Positions 1 to 9,600 are shown, counted from the first letter of the stretch. The stretch is 64,000 nt of DNA from Pseudomonadota bacterium (GCA_021843755.1 JAKBWB010000061.1:1-64000), one strand, 5' to 3'. Program-made: numbers and translations. The notes: generated by a model from the letters alone, not told the origin.

Positions 1-187
1 CGACCGGGGTCACACGACGCCAGGTCGGCAGAATACCCATATAGTGCGAGCGGTTGGCAGCGGTGACCTCCACCGGCGCTGGGACGACATAGCGCTGAGT
101 CGCGGTGCACAACGTCGGCAGGCACGTGCCGACCACGATCCAGAGCGGCCGCCGTGAGCGGCGGGCCGCCTTTTGGTGCTGGTTCAT
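1..187 (-). CDS. Partial exported protein, N-terminus only
   Basis: An open frame begins at an ATG (complement of 185-187) and runs off the left edge after 62 codons. It starts with a basic stretch (MNQHQKAARRSRR) followed by a short hydrophobic segment, which looks like a signal peptide or membrane anchor. It lies 44 bases downstream of the TonB receptor gene on the same strand, so the two may be co-transcribed and this protein may act on the receptor's ligand. The family cannot be told from the visible part. No strong ribosome site precedes the start. Confidence 0.4.
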   Translation of the reverse strand, partial: MNQHQKAARRSRRPLWIVVGTCLPTLCTATQRYVVPAPVEVTAANRSHYMGILPTWRRVTPV

Positions 188-231
188 GTTCGACTGTTCT
201 CGACGGTCTGCGTAACTCACATTGTCCCAAT

Positions 232-2886
232 TTAGAACTCCGCTCTCAGCGAAGCGAATATCATACGTGGTGCACCCGGGTTACCGATGATGTACCCACC
301 CGTGGGTGTACCAAAATACCCACCAGAACTGATGTATTCCGTGGAGTTGTACTCTGTATTGGCGAGATTGATCGCTTGTACCGAGATGATGTCGGCACGG
401 GTGCCAGGAATCAAGTGAGTACGCAGGGAAACGGAAAAATTCACGAGATTGAATGCCGGCTCCGGGACGTTCGTCGGACTACCTGTATTGACGTCGAACA
501 GATAACGCGCTCCAGTGTACTGATCCCAAAGCATCGCATGCACGCGAGCCCCCGGCAGCCGGAACAAGTAACCAAGCCCGGCGTTGACCGTGTACTTTGG
601 GGAGTTGGAAACTGGCAGACCAGCGCCAGTGAATTCCTTTCCTGAAGGAGTTACGGGTGATCGGAACTGATTCCAACGCGCTTGCAAGTAGCCTACATTG
701 ACGAATCCATTCCAGTGTTCACCCATCCGGCCTTGTAAGGACAGATCCGCTCCCTTGTATACGCCCGAGCCGTTCCCGAAAAATATCGTCAACGGGTGTT
801 CCGCTGTCGTATAAGAGAACGTCTCATGCGTCATCAGATTGTGGAAGAAATCCAAGGACGCATACACGTCATGCAAAATACCGAGGTGCATCTTTACAAA
901 TCGTATCCCAATATCATATTCCTCGGATTGCCCGGGCTTGAGGGTCTGGATATCGATCGGAAATGTCGACAGGGTTCGAGAAGCATTCGGCGGATGCCGG
1001 GTGATCGAGAAGTTGCCAAACAGATGCAGGCCGCGTACGAGTTCGTAGTTGGCCCCGATCGATGGTTCAGTTTCGACAAAGTTCAGCTCCTGATCCGGGA
1101 AGGTTGGGTAGCCTAGAAACTGAAAGGTATTGCCGTTGACGGTATAAGAATTGCCTACCACGGGACAGTTGCCGTTGTTGAGGCTTGCGAACTCTATACA
1201 AGCCGCTGACTGGGATCGGTTCGACAACAGGCTTACATACTGGACGACGCGGAATCCCGGAACAATCTTTAACTGCGGTAGCGGACGGAAATCGTCCTGT
1301 ACGAAAGCGGCCGAGTAGAAGCTGCTCACGTTGTAGAGGAAACCCTGTTGCGGATACTGGAGTGTACTTCCATCAAATTTAGAAAATGTCGAATATTCGT
1401 TCAAGTGCTCATTCGCGAGGGACGTTACGACATAACCTCCGACGCTTAACGTGTCTTTACGATTGAAGCGCTCGCGCAGTGTTATCCTGTCCCCCAATGT
1501 TTTGGAGCTTTGCACGTAGTACTCCACGTTCATCGGGCTACCGGAATAGTAGGGACTGCTTGGATTGGTACTGTATTGGGTAACTCGGTAATGGAAGTCT
1601 TTGCCGATACGTATCCAGGTCATATTTGACAGTTTGAGACTCCGCGAGAGCGAGAAATGCATGTGCGACCACAGCAGCCAGTTTTGTATCAGAAGTTCCT
1701 TATGCCAAAGAGATCTGGGCAGTGTGGCGTAAAACCCGGAGGTCTGCTGGCTATAGGGTGCTCCGATGCCCAGGCCGCCGGTATCAACGAGTGGGACGGG
1801 CCGAAGCGGAATCATGTTCGGACGCCACTCGTGGTTGCGTTGATAGTATGCACCGAAGCTCACCGATGAGCCGTGGCTGAAGAGCTTGCGCGTCTTGATG
1901 TACGCCTCCTCGGTATCACTCGGTAGACTGAATTGCGAGGTGCGGAATGACAGGCTGCGTGCTGATGCAATGCCGAACACGGTCGACCAGCCGTCTATTG
2001 CTCCGGTGTTGTATACCGCCGAGTCGTCGAGTGTCTGGTCGCTGCCGCCCGCGACTTCCACGTCACCGCCTGGGAGCGCGGAAGGCTGTACGGGAATGAA
2101 ATCAATGGTGCCGCCGAGACTGGCGTACCAGCGCTCACTTGGATTACCTGGACCGACGATGACGTTCTCGCCGGCCATAAGTGCGCCGATCGGGACCTCG
2201 GGAGAGTGCCAGTCCGTAAACTCTCCCATACTATTGAGCGGCACGCCATCGAGTTCAACTGTGACCGCCTCCGATTCCAGGTCGCCGGGAATGCTGTTAT
2301 ACCCCACCTTGATGCCGCGAAGTGAGATCTGTGAGCGCCCAGTTTCGCTGTAATTGTTGTAACCCGCTACGTAGACGTTCGGCAGCATGCTGAGGGCCTG
2401 CGGACCGCCAGCGTCGGGGCCGAGCATGTTTATCATGGATTTCGTGACCGACTCAGCGGGTTGTGAGGAGTTTGCCAACTGTACGGGGGGTATGACCTGG
2501 CTCGCAAACGCCCGATACCCGTATATTTTTACTGCGTGGAGCTGGTTGAGCGTCGGTCTCGGCACAGAGGTAGAGTTCGGCGCATGGGGGTCTGGCGCCT
2601 TGGCAGGAGATACCTCACTGTGTAACGAGTAGTGTGTCCTTCTCACATATGCGTGTTCTTTTGTATCAAGGTGGGTATCGGATGTCGGCGACGAAACGGG
2701 CGCGATCTCCACGGAATCATTAGACTTGGACCGGGAAATGTGAGTTAAGGTCTGGGCGACGGAAATATGACTTGCAAGGAGGAATACGGCGCCGGCAAGG
2801 AGCGCAGCGTAAGAGGCAACGAAGCCTGAGGCAGTTCCGAACTGGCGAGGTGCACTCTGGGAGCGGGACGCGTGGTTCGTGATCAT
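232..2886 (-). CDS. TonB-dependent outer-membrane receptor
   Basis: The 884-residue protein has an N-terminal hydrophobic signal segment ending near VAQT (about residue 45) and a long linker. A plug domain (about 115-265) includes ISLRGIKVG and VTVELDGVPLN, followed by a beta-barrel that ends in the terminal Phe (SLRAEF) typical of outer-membrane proteins. Receptors of this type take up iron chelates, vitamins or carbohydrates using TonB energy; the substrate is not evident. It sits about 0.7 kb from the carbohydrate locus and is transcribed away from it, so carbohydrate uptake is possible but only inferred. It shares the lower GC content of region 1. Confidence 0.88.
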   Translation of the reverse strand: MITNHASRSQSAPRQFGTASGFVASYAALLAGAVFLLASHISVAQTLTHISRSKSNDSVEIAPVSSPTSDTHLDTKEHAYVRRTHYSLHSEVSPAKAPDPHAPNSTSVPRPTLNQLHAVKIYGYRAFASQVIPPVQLANSSQPAESVTKSMINMLGPDAGGPQALSMLPNVYVAGYNNYSETGRSQISLRGIKVGYNSIPGDLESEAVTVELDGVPLNSMGEFTDWHSPEVPIGALMAGENVIVGPGNPSERWYASLGGTIDFIPVQPSALPGGDVEVAGGSDQTLDDSAVYNTGAIDGWSTVFGIASARSLSFRTSQFSLPSDTEEAYIKTRKLFSHGSSVSFGAYYQRNHEWRPNMIPLRPVPLVDTGGLGIGAPYSQQTSGFYATLPRSLWHKELLIQNWLLWSHMHFSLSRSLKLSNMTWIRIGKDFHYRVTQYSTNPSSPYYSGSPMNVEYYVQSSKTLGDRITLRERFNRKDTLSVGGYVVTSLANEHLNEYSTFSKFDGSTLQYPQQGFLYNVSSFYSAAFVQDDFRPLPQLKIVPGFRVVQYVSLLSNRSQSAACIEFASLNNGNCPVVGNSYTVNGNTFQFLGYPTFPDQELNFVETEPSIGANYELVRGLHLFGNFSITRHPPNASRTLSTFPIDIQTLKPGQSEEYDIGIRFVKMHLGILHDVYASLDFFHNLMTHETFSYTTAEHPLTIFFGNGSGVYKGADLSLQGRMGEHWNGFVNVGYLQARWNQFRSPVTPSGKEFTGAGLPVSNSPKYTVNAGLGYLFRLPGARVHAMLWDQYTGARYLFDVNTGSPTNVPEPAFNLVNFSVSLRTHLIPGTRADIISVQAINLANTEYNSTEYISSGGYFGTPTGGYIIGNPGAPRMIFASLRAEF

Positions 2887-2944
2887 ACGTGTTACACCCT
2901 CAATAGAACTCGTTCAATGGTTCGCTGTGGCATGACGATCAACG

Positions 2945-3385
2945 TCAATGCCAGTGCGGACGGTCGGCCTTGCGCGTGATTGGCGGAGGTGGGTGTCCGG
3001 TTGGCAAACGGGACACCGGAGAGGTCGTCTTTACGCTTCCGCTATCGAAGTTCCCGCCGCTACAGTGCGGCCATCCAGTCGGGATTCCATTGGTGCCAAA
3101 GGAATGAGTTGCCGCGGCACTGATGCTATAGCTGCTGCCGGTGCCGCTCGGAGAGAAGGCAAGCGCTTGGGCGAGGCTGTCGTAGTTGGACACGCGTTTG
3201 GGGTCCGCCCGGGAAAGGATCGGTTCCGTAATCGCGGACTTGAGGTTCTGTCCGAGCCTGTGAAGTACGACCGTCCGGAGTCGTGCGCGAGGCTCGAGGG
3301 CGTGTACATTCGTGTCTGTGCGGGCGTACGCGGCTGCGGCCAACGGCGCGGCCTGTTTGACAACGGCAAGCGGCTTCAAGCTCAT
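2945..3385 (-). CDS. Uncharacterised protein between receptor and E1 genes
   Basis: This 146-residue frame starts MSLKPLAVVKQ and has a GGGGG ribosome site six bases before the ATG; an upstream in-frame ATG at 3406 is also possible. The first 70 residues look protein-like, while the end (PPPPITRKADRPHWH) is low in complexity and may reflect a decayed or shifted frame. I recognise no family. It lies upstream of the TonB receptor on the same strand and diverges from the E1 gene. It may not be a real gene. Confidence 0.3.
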   Translation of the reverse strand: MSLKPLAVVKQAAPLAAAAYARTDTNVHALEPRARLRTVVLHRLGQNLKSAITEPILSRADPKRVSNYDSLAQALAFSPSGTGSSYSISAAATHSFGTNGIPTGWPHCSGGNFDSGSVKTTSPVSRLPTGHPPPPITRKADRPHWH

Positions 3386-3524
3386 TGGGAACCCCCACCC
3401 CTTCATACTTGTGCGATAACGTACGCTGTGCTATCAATGGCGTCAAGAGTAGTTATGCGGAATAAATATGCACTCCGGCGCACCGATCGCCCGTGAACCG
3501 GATGGGTCGGCTGCGACTAAGTCC

Positions 3525-3553
3525 TTGATGGGGCAATCTAAAATCAATATATT
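3525..3553 (+). promoter_or_regulatory. Sigma70-type promoter of the carbohydrate operon
   Basis: A -35 box TTGATG (3525-3530) and a -10 box TATATT (3548-3553) are separated by exactly 17 bases, in an AT-rich stretch that stands out from its surroundings. Transcription should start near 3560. That rules out the in-frame ATG at 3555 as the E1 start. Small palindromes (GTCGAC at 3557-3562, ACTATAGT at 3561-3568) cover the predicted start point and could be part of an operator. Confidence 0.6.
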
Positions 3554-3605
3554 TATGTCGACTATAGTTATGAAGAACACCGACACAATCCAGTTGGAGA
3601 GTGAC

Positions 3606-4601
3606 GTGAGCGCGAAAACGGTGGTTGCGCTACCGGAACGGACGAAGGCGCTGGGAATGTACGAGTCCATGGTGCGGATCCGTAAGTACGAAGAGCAGAT
3701 CTACTTTCTCTTTCTAGAAGGCAGAATCTCAGGCAGCATCCATCAGTCGCACGGACAGGAGGCCTGCGCGGTGGGCGTGCTGTATGACACCCGCCCGACG
3801 GATTACATGGCGTCCACTCACCGCCCGGCGGGGCACGATCTGGCCAAGGGCGTTTCACTTAGAGCAATGATGTGCGAGATGTTCGGGAAAGCGAACGGAT
3901 GTTGCCATGGCAAGGGCGGTGCGATGCATATGGGCGACATCAGTGTGGGTGCGGTGCCGGCGAACGCGATCGTCGGAAGCAACATTCCGATAGCGGTGGG
4001 AATGGCATATTCCTGCAAGTTGCGACGGACGGACGATATCGTGGTGTGCTTCTTCGGTGATGGAGCGACCAATGAAGGAGGGTTTCACGAAGGAATAAAC
4101 GGGGCGGCTCTGTGGGACCTGCCGGTCGTTTTCGTCTGCGAGAACAATTTCTACGGTGCCTCAACGCACGTTCAGGCGACCATGAAAGTGCAGACGATCG
4201 CCGAGCGCGCAGCAGCCTACGGAATTCCAGGTGAGCGCATCGATGGCAACGATCTGATGGCCGTAAATGAAGCGGCCACAAGGGCAATTGCTCGCGCCAG
4301 ACGCGGAGGGGGCCCTACGCTGCTTGAATTGATGACTTACCGAATTGCCGGCCACTCGCGCAGCGACGCTTCTGCGTATCGTCCGGATGATGAAGAATCG
4401 GCGTGGCTTGCCAGAGATCCGATCAAGCTCTTTCGCGGCAGGCTGGTCGAGGAGAAGGTCGCGACCGATGCCGAATTGGACGCAATCGAGAACAGTGTGC
4501 AAGAGGAGGTGGATGGGGCGGTGCAATTTGCGGAGTCTTCGCAGGATCCTGAGCCTGAGGATGCGCTGCGGAATGTCTACGCCGGAGAAGGGGAAGTCTG
4601 A
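3606..4601 (+). CDS. TPP-dependent dehydrogenase E1 alpha (acetoin/pyruvate type)
   Basis: This is the alpha subunit of a thiamine-diphosphate 2-oxoacid or acetoin dehydrogenase (AcoA/PdhA family). It carries the family features SGSIHQSHGQEA, the HRPAGH loop and the TPP/Mg motif GDGATNEG followed about 30 residues later by the paired Asn of VCENNFYG. I chose the GTG at 3606 because GGAG lies six bases upstream and the product then starts close to the conserved MYESMVRIRKYE. The in-frame ATGs at 3468 and 3555 lie before the predicted transcription start; ATG 3570 remains possible. Its stop overlaps the E1 beta start (TGATG). The substrate is unknown; sugar genes downstream argue against plain pyruvate. 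Confidence 0.88.
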   Translation: MSAKTVVALPERTKALGMYESMVRIRKYEEQIYFLFLEGRISGSIHQSHGQEACAVGVLYDTRPTDYMASTHRPAGHDLAKGVSLRAMMCEMFGKANGCCHGKGGAMHMGDISVGAVPANAIVGSNIPIAVGMAYSCKLRRTDDIVVCFFGDGATNEGGFHEGINGAALWDLPVVFVCENNFYGASTHVQATMKVQTIAERAAAYGIPGERIDGNDLMAVNEAATRAIARARRGGGPTLLELMTYRIAGHSRSDASAYRPDDEESAWLARDPIKLFRGRLVEEKVATDAELDAIENSVQEEVDGAVQFAESSQDPEPEDALRNVYAGEGEV

Positions 4602-5617
4602 TGCCGCAGATGTCGATCGTAGAGGCGTTGAACCAGGCCATTGCAGAGGAAATGGCGCGGGATGAGCGCGTGTTTTGCTTGGGAGAAGACGTCAGTGACG
4701 CCAATGGCGGCTACGGAGGCGCTTTTGCGGTGACCCGGGGTCTGCATGGCAAATTCGGTCCCGAGCGTGTACTGAACACCCCCATCTCTGAGATGCTGAT
4801 CGTAGGCATGGCGGTCGGCGCGGCCATGGCCGGCATGCGGCCGATTGCTGACGTGCAATACGGTGACTTTCTCTTCTGTTGCATGGACCAGTTGGTCAAC
4901 CAGGCCGCGAAGATGCGATACATGTCAGGGGGGCGCGTCAGTGTGCCTATGGTGATGCGTGCGCCAGTTGGCGCCACGGGTCGCGGCGCCCAGCACGCCC
5001 AAAGCCTGGAGGGGTTCTTTACGCACGCGCCGGGACTCAAAGTGATTTGCCCGGCTACCGCTTACGACGCCAAAGGTCTGCTTAAGACGGCGATTCGCGA
5101 CGATAATCCCGTTCTGGTTTTCGAGCACAAGCTTCTCTACGGAGGCAAGCGGACCGAGAGCGGCGCCTTGTCCATGGTGGGAGAGGTACCCGCGGAAGAT
5201 TACACTGTGCCGTTTGGGCGAGGGGTGGTGCGCCGGGAGGGAAAGGATATCACCATCGTGGCCAACCTCCTGATGATGTACCGGGCAATGGATGCCGCTG
5301 CGGAACTTGACGAGGACGACATCAGTTGCGAAGTGATCGATCCGCGTACCTTGGCGCCATTTGACTATGAGCTGGTGATTGAGTCGCTCAGGAAAACGCG
5401 CCGATTGATGATCGTTCACGAAGACACCTATAGCAACGGCTGGGGGGCGCAGCTCGCCTCCTATATCGCCGAGCACGAAATCTACCTGCTCGATGCGCCG
5501 ATCAAACGATTGGCGGCATATGACGTTCCGATTCCGTGTGCGCCGGTCATGGAGAAGTTCGTCATTCCATCGACTGCTCGTATCATCGACGCAGCCCGCT
5601 CCCTCATGAAGATGTAA
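4601..5617 (+). CDS. TPP-dependent dehydrogenase E1 beta
   Basis: The 338-residue protein matches the AcoB/PdhB family over its whole length. It has an N-terminal pyrimidine-binding fold (MSIVEALNQAIAEEM, FCLGEDV, NTPISEMLIVGMAVGAAM) and a C-terminal transketolase-like domain (VIDPRTLAPFD, VHEDTYSNGWGAQLA). It forms an alpha2-beta2 E1 with the preceding product and passes an acyl group to the lipoyl E2. The start codon overlaps the E1 alpha stop, which points to translational coupling. No dihydrolipoyl dehydrogenase (E3) is encoded nearby, so the complex would have to use a shared one. Confidence 0.9.
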   Translation: MPQMSIVEALNQAIAEEMARDERVFCLGEDVSDANGGYGGAFAVTRGLHGKFGPERVLNTPISEMLIVGMAVGAAMAGMRPIADVQYGDFLFCCMDQLVNQAAKMRYMSGGRVSVPMVMRAPVGATGRGAQHAQSLEGFFTHAPGLKVICPATAYDAKGLLKTAIRDDNPVLVFEHKLLYGGKRTESGALSMVGEVPAEDYTVPFGRGVVRREGKDITIVANLLMMYRAMDAAAELDEDDISCEVIDPRTLAPFDYELVIESLRKTRRLMIVHEDTYSNGWGAQLASYIAEHEIYLLDAPIKRLAAYDVPIPCAPVMEKFVIPSTARIIDAARSLMKM

Positions 5618-5634
5618 CACACAGGCGTAAAGAC

Positions 5635-6537
5635 ATGTCGTCCATTCGATGCGTCGATCTTCTCAAGCGTGCGCGTGCTGGCAGCTACGCGGTCGGATAT
5701 TTCGAGGCGTGGAGTCTGGAATCACTTCTCGCTATCGTACGTGCGGCCGAGATTGCCCGATCTCCAGTGATGACGGGGTTTTGCGGCGAATATCTTGCTA
5801 ATCCGACGCGCAGGTTCAAGGAGGAGATCGGCCTGTACGGGGCAATTGCGAGGAAGGTTGCCTCGAATGCCTCGGTTCCGGTGGCTACTCTGCTCAACGA
5901 GTCGATCGACATGAACGTGGCATACAGAGGCGTCAAGGCGGGCTTCGATATGGTCATGTTCGTTGATGAGGAAATGCCCGCGGAGAAATTGATTGAGCCG
6001 ACGCGGAAGCTGGTGGAATTCGCGCACGCATGTGACGTCGCTGTTGAAGGAGAGGTTGGGGCTCTGGGAATGGTAGAGCACCTGGGAGGAAAGCGGCACT
6101 CCGGCAGAGCCACCGATCCCGAAATGGCCGCGAAGTTCGTGCAATGCACGGGCGTGGATGCGCTGGCCGTCTCGGTCGGCAACGTGCACTTTCTCGAGGG
6201 GGCCAAGGCCAGACTTGACTTCGAGTTGCTCGAAGACCTGCATCGTAAAGTCTCCGTTCCCCTGGTTCTGCATGGAGGTACGGGTATCGACAAGGCGGAG
6301 TTTGAGCCGAGCATCGCACGTGGAGTTGCCAAGGTCAATGTGGGATCGTGCCTCAAACGGACCGTACTGGAGTGTGAGAATGGCTATTTCTCCATGAACG
6401 AGGTAGGAAAGTTGAATCCTAACGATGTACTCGGCCGGGGCGGCGCGCTCGATGTGATGATGCGAAGCCAAGAGGCATTAATAGAAGAAGTGCTTGGCTT
6501 CATCAGGGCGTTTGGAGGCGAGAATAAGGCGGCATAG
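5635..6537 (+). CDS. Class II aldolase-like protein with altered active site
   Basis: About 300 residues with the TIM-barrel pattern of class II ketose-bisphosphate aldolases: VKAGFDMVMFVDE, VEGEVGALGMVEHLGG, VSVGNVHFLEG and VLHGGTGI, then a phosphate-loop-like VAKVNVGSCLK. The usual LDHG after beta-strand 3, which supplies the catalytic Asp and a zinc His, is replaced here by LNES. The later Glu and the two His (GNVHF, LHGG) remain. Ordinary Zn-dependent aldol cleavage is therefore doubtful. The gene sits between E1 beta and E2, 17 bases after E1 beta and 9 before E2, so it probably acts in the same step. The start is ATG 5635; longer starts lie inside E1 beta. Confidence 0.8.
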   Translation: MSSIRCVDLLKRARAGSYAVGYFEAWSLESLLAIVRAAEIARSPVMTGFCGEYLANPTRRFKEEIGLYGAIARKVASNASVPVATLLNESIDMNVAYRGVKAGFDMVMFVDEEMPAEKLIEPTRKLVEFAHACDVAVEGEVGALGMVEHLGGKRHSGRATDPEMAAKFVQCTGVDALAVSVGNVHFLEGAKARLDFELLEDLHRKVSVPLVLHGGTGIDKAEFEPSIARGVAKVNVGSCLKRTVLECENGYFSMNEVGKLNPNDVLGRGGALDVMMRSQEALIEEVLGFIRAFGGENKAA

Positions 6538-6546
6538 GGGAGCACC

Positions 6547-7761
6547 ATGATTACAAAGATCCCTATGCCATCGGGAGGCACCAATACGGACCGACTGCGC
6601 GTCGTTTCATGGCGGAAGGGGGTGGGTGAGCCCGTGAACCGCGGTGACGTATTGCTTGAGGTCGAGACGGACAAATCTATCCTCGAAGTGGAGAGCTTTG
6701 CCAAGGGTACGTTGCTGAAGCAGGCGATACCGGAGGGGGAGTTCGCTGTCGTCGGTGAGGTGATCGCATATATCGGGAATCCTGAGGACGCCAAAGATCT
6801 GGATACACCCACGGGGGGGGAGGGAGGCAAGCGTGCGCCGGAGGGTTCCGAGCCAGGGGCCTCGACAGAGAAGTCGGCCGCTCCGGATCGCGCAGCCTCC
6901 GTTCGTAGTTCCGCCTCGACGGGTGCGGTACAGGCAACGCCGGCTGCCAAGAGAGCAATCCGCGAACTCGGCGTGTCGATCGCGGCCGTTCATGCGGCGA
7001 CGGGCAAGGACACGCTGAGCGCTGATGACGTGGCACGATTTGCGGCGGCGCGCGAGCACGACCGGCTGCAACAGGGTGCACCGTTCGATCTGCGACCTCT
7101 TACGTCCATCCGCCGCAGCATCGCCGATCGGATGCAGATTGGGGCGTCGATTCCGACATTCAACGCGGAAATCGAAATCGAGGCGAGCAGCTGCATGCGC
7201 TTGCGATCCGATATGAATGCGCAAAGAAATGACGTGAAGGTGGCATATCACGATATCATTGCGAAAGGGGTTGCTGTCGTATGCCGCAGCCACCCGTTGG
7301 TGAATGCATCATTTACCAATGAGGGCATCCGCGTCTTTCGTTCCGTCAACGTTGGCCTTGCGGTTTCAATAGATCAGGGGCTCGTGGTTCCGGTCGTACG
7401 GAATGTGGACGAAAAAACAATCATCGCGATAGCCGCGGAGAATGCCGGGAACATCAGGCAGGTGCGGGAGGGAAAAATCGATGCGGAACTACTTCAACAC
7501 GGGACCTTCACGATTTCCAATCTCGGCAGCTATGGGATTCCCCGATTCACGGCAATCCTGAACCCGCCGCAGTCCTGCATTCTGGCCATAGGTGCGATTC
7601 AAACACGCGCGGTTTCGAGGGAGCGGTCCTGGCATGAAGTTCCGATGATGTCGATTACAGGTACGTTCGACCACAGGGTCATAGACGGTGCGTACGGAGC
7701 CCGGTTCCTGCTGGACCTAAAGAAGGTTTTGGAGCATCCGGAGCGGATTCGCGACGCATGA
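6547..7761 (+). CDS. Dihydrolipoamide acyltransferase E2
   Basis: The 404-residue protein has the usual E2 layout. An N-terminal lipoyl domain carries the lipoyl-lysine motif ETDKS (Lys43). A linker follows, then a peripheral subunit-binding domain (about 134-166; TPAAKRAIRELGV). The catalytic domain ends with DHRVIDG, whose His is near residue 376 and Asp near 380. It would take an acyl group from the E1 beside it and transfer it to CoA. Having a single lipoyl domain is common in acetoin-type complexes. It is the fourth gene of the tightly packed set that begins at 3606. Confidence 0.9.
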   Translation: MITKIPMPSGGTNTDRLRVVSWRKGVGEPVNRGDVLLEVETDKSILEVESFAKGTLLKQAIPEGEFAVVGEVIAYIGNPEDAKDLDTPTGGEGGKRAPEGSEPGASTEKSAAPDRAASVRSSASTGAVQATPAAKRAIRELGVSIAAVHAATGKDTLSADDVARFAAAREHDRLQQGAPFDLRPLTSIRRSIADRMQIGASIPTFNAEIEIEASSCMRLRSDMNAQRNDVKVAYHDIIAKGVAVVCRSHPLVNASFTNEGIRVFRSVNVGLAVSIDQGLVVPVVRNVDEKTIIAIAAENAGNIRQVREGKIDAELLQHGTFTISNLGSYGIPRFTAILNPPQSCILAIGAIQTRAVSRERSWHEVPMMSITGTFDHRVIDGAYGARFLLDLKKVLEHPERIRDA

Positions 7762-8008
7762 GATCGTCGTCCCGATTGCGGGGCCGTCCCCCCGGGCTCC
7801 TGCTTGGTGGGAGCGGAGGAACCGAGAGGGCGAGAGCGGTTGCATGACCGTCGAGCACGGCCCTGTGGTCTGGGTGTCCAGTCATGGGCACAAGCAAGCG
7901 GTGCGTGCGGGAACCCGTGGCATCGGCAGCAGTTGCCGACAGTGAAGGTCGCGGTCTTCAAGACTCTCAGACACTTGCCGCGCACGGTGCGATAACAGAG
8001 GGGATAAA

Positions 8009-9562
8009 ATGCCTCAATATCTGCTGGGACTCGATCACGGAACTGGTGGGGTGAAGGGCTGCATCATCGACGAGTCGGCCAATGTCCTGGGGTACGCGTA
8101 CCGGGAGTATCCGATCTATTCGAATGCGCCGGGGTGGTCGGAGCACGACCCGGACATCTACTGGGTTGCCGCTTGCGAGGTGATCCGCGAGTGCATCGGT
8201 GCTGCCGGGATTCGTCCCGAGGAGATCAAGGGGATCGCCAATTCCTCCGCTCTGCCGTCATTGGTGATGGTGGACCGCGACCACAATCCAATTGAGCTCG
8301 CGTACAACCTGATGGACCGGCGTGCCACGGAGCAGGTTCAATGGCTACGAGAAAACATCGGTGAAGAACGCCTATTCCGCGTGAGCCGAAACCGTCTGGA
8401 GGATCACCCGATACTCGTCAACCTGATGTGGGAGAGGCAAAATCGCCCTGAGAGCTTTGCCCGGATCCATAAGGCGCTGACGATCGATGGCTATATCCGG
8501 CTGAAGCTCACCGGTCGGGCGACGGCGAACTTCTCGTCGGGGGCGTTTTTCGGGGTCGCGTATGACCTTAAGCGAAATTGTTTCGACGAGAACTTGCTGC
8601 GGGAAATAGGTCTTGATCCGGAAATTCTACCGGAATTCTTCTCGTGCGAAGATATAGTGGGAGAAACGCTGCCCGCCGCCGCGAAGTCGGCCGGGCTTGT
8701 TCCTGGCATTCCAGTCGCCGCGGGTTCCGTAGACTGCAATGCAGGCTGGATGGGTGGCGGTGCCGTGCGTACCGGCGACATCCAGATCAATCTTGGCACA
8801 TGCGGGGTGATCGGAGTGATCCACGAGGATCCGGAGCTGATCGTGGATACGATGATCAACTGCTCGTATGTTACCGACTCCAGAAAGGTCTTCGCCACCG
8901 TGGCCGCCACGACCTGCGGCGGACAGTCGCTTCGGTATCTTCGGGATAACTTTTCCCAGCTGGAAGTCGCGACGGAAAAGGTAGTGCCCGGCTTCAGTGC
9001 GTACGACAGCATGGAAAAGCAGGCCGAGTCCGTGCCTCTCGGCTGCGATGGGTTGGTGGTTTTGCCCTATCTCATGGGTGAGCGCACGCCACTGTGGGAC
9101 GTCGAGGCGCGTGGGGTCATTTTTGGGTTATCGCTTCATCACACGAAGGCGCACCTGGTACGCGCGACGATGGAAGGCGTCACATTCGCGATGTACGAGT
9201 CGTTTCAGATCATTCAGAAGCGTTCGTCGAAACTGAACTTCCCGATCGTTCTAAACGAAGGTGGAGCCAGGAATCGCCTCTGGCGCCGTATGATCACGGA
9301 TGTCTTTAACGTGCCGACCGTATTTGTCAGAAGTCGCATAGGGGCGCCGATGGGAGATGCGATTCTCGCGGGTGTAGCAGTCGGGGTGTTCAAGGACTTT
9401 TCGATTGCAAGGACAAAATCCGAGTACGTCGATCCGATGGAGCCGGTGGCCGAGGAGCACGAGCGCTACATGGAGTATTACCGGCTTTTTGGAAGCGTCT
9501 ACTGCGATCTCAAACAGGAGTTCCAACAGCTCTCGCGTATTCGGGCAAAGCGCTCCAATTAG
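8009..9562 (+). CDS. FGGY-family carbohydrate kinase
   Basis: The 517-residue protein is a xylulokinase-like FGGY kinase. The N-terminal phosphate loop DHGTGG, the catalytic-Asp region AAGSVDCNAG and the C-terminal ADP-binding stretch NEGGARNRLWRRMITDV are all present. Such enzymes phosphorylate ketoses, polyols or related compounds such as AI-2. The start has a good ribosome site (GAGGGGATAAAATG). A 247-base gap separates it from E2. The gap holds an inverted repeat TCGGCA-N5-TGCCGA (7923-7939) that could be an operator. With the SDR and polyol permease downstream, its likely substrate is a ketose made from an imported polyol. Confidence 0.88.
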   Translation: MPQYLLGLDHGTGGVKGCIIDESANVLGYAYREYPIYSNAPGWSEHDPDIYWVAACEVIRECIGAAGIRPEEIKGIANSSALPSLVMVDRDHNPIELAYNLMDRRATEQVQWLRENIGEERLFRVSRNRLEDHPILVNLMWERQNRPESFARIHKALTIDGYIRLKLTGRATANFSSGAFFGVAYDLKRNCFDENLLREIGLDPEILPEFFSCEDIVGETLPAAAKSAGLVPGIPVAAGSVDCNAGWMGGGAVRTGDIQINLGTCGVIGVIHEDPELIVDTMINCSYVTDSRKVFATVAATTCGGQSLRYLRDNFSQLEVATEKVVPGFSAYDSMEKQAESVPLGCDGLVVLPYLMGERTPLWDVEARGVIFGLSLHHTKAHLVRATMEGVTFAMYESFQIIQKRSSKLNFPIVLNEGGARNRLWRRMITDVFNVPTVFVRSRIGAPMGDAILAGVAVGVFKDFSIARTKSEYVDPMEPVAEEHERYMEYYRLFGSVYCDLKQEFQQLSRIRAKRSN

Positions 9563-9600
9563 CGCATCCGATCCAATATGGCGTTGCACACAGGAGAAGG

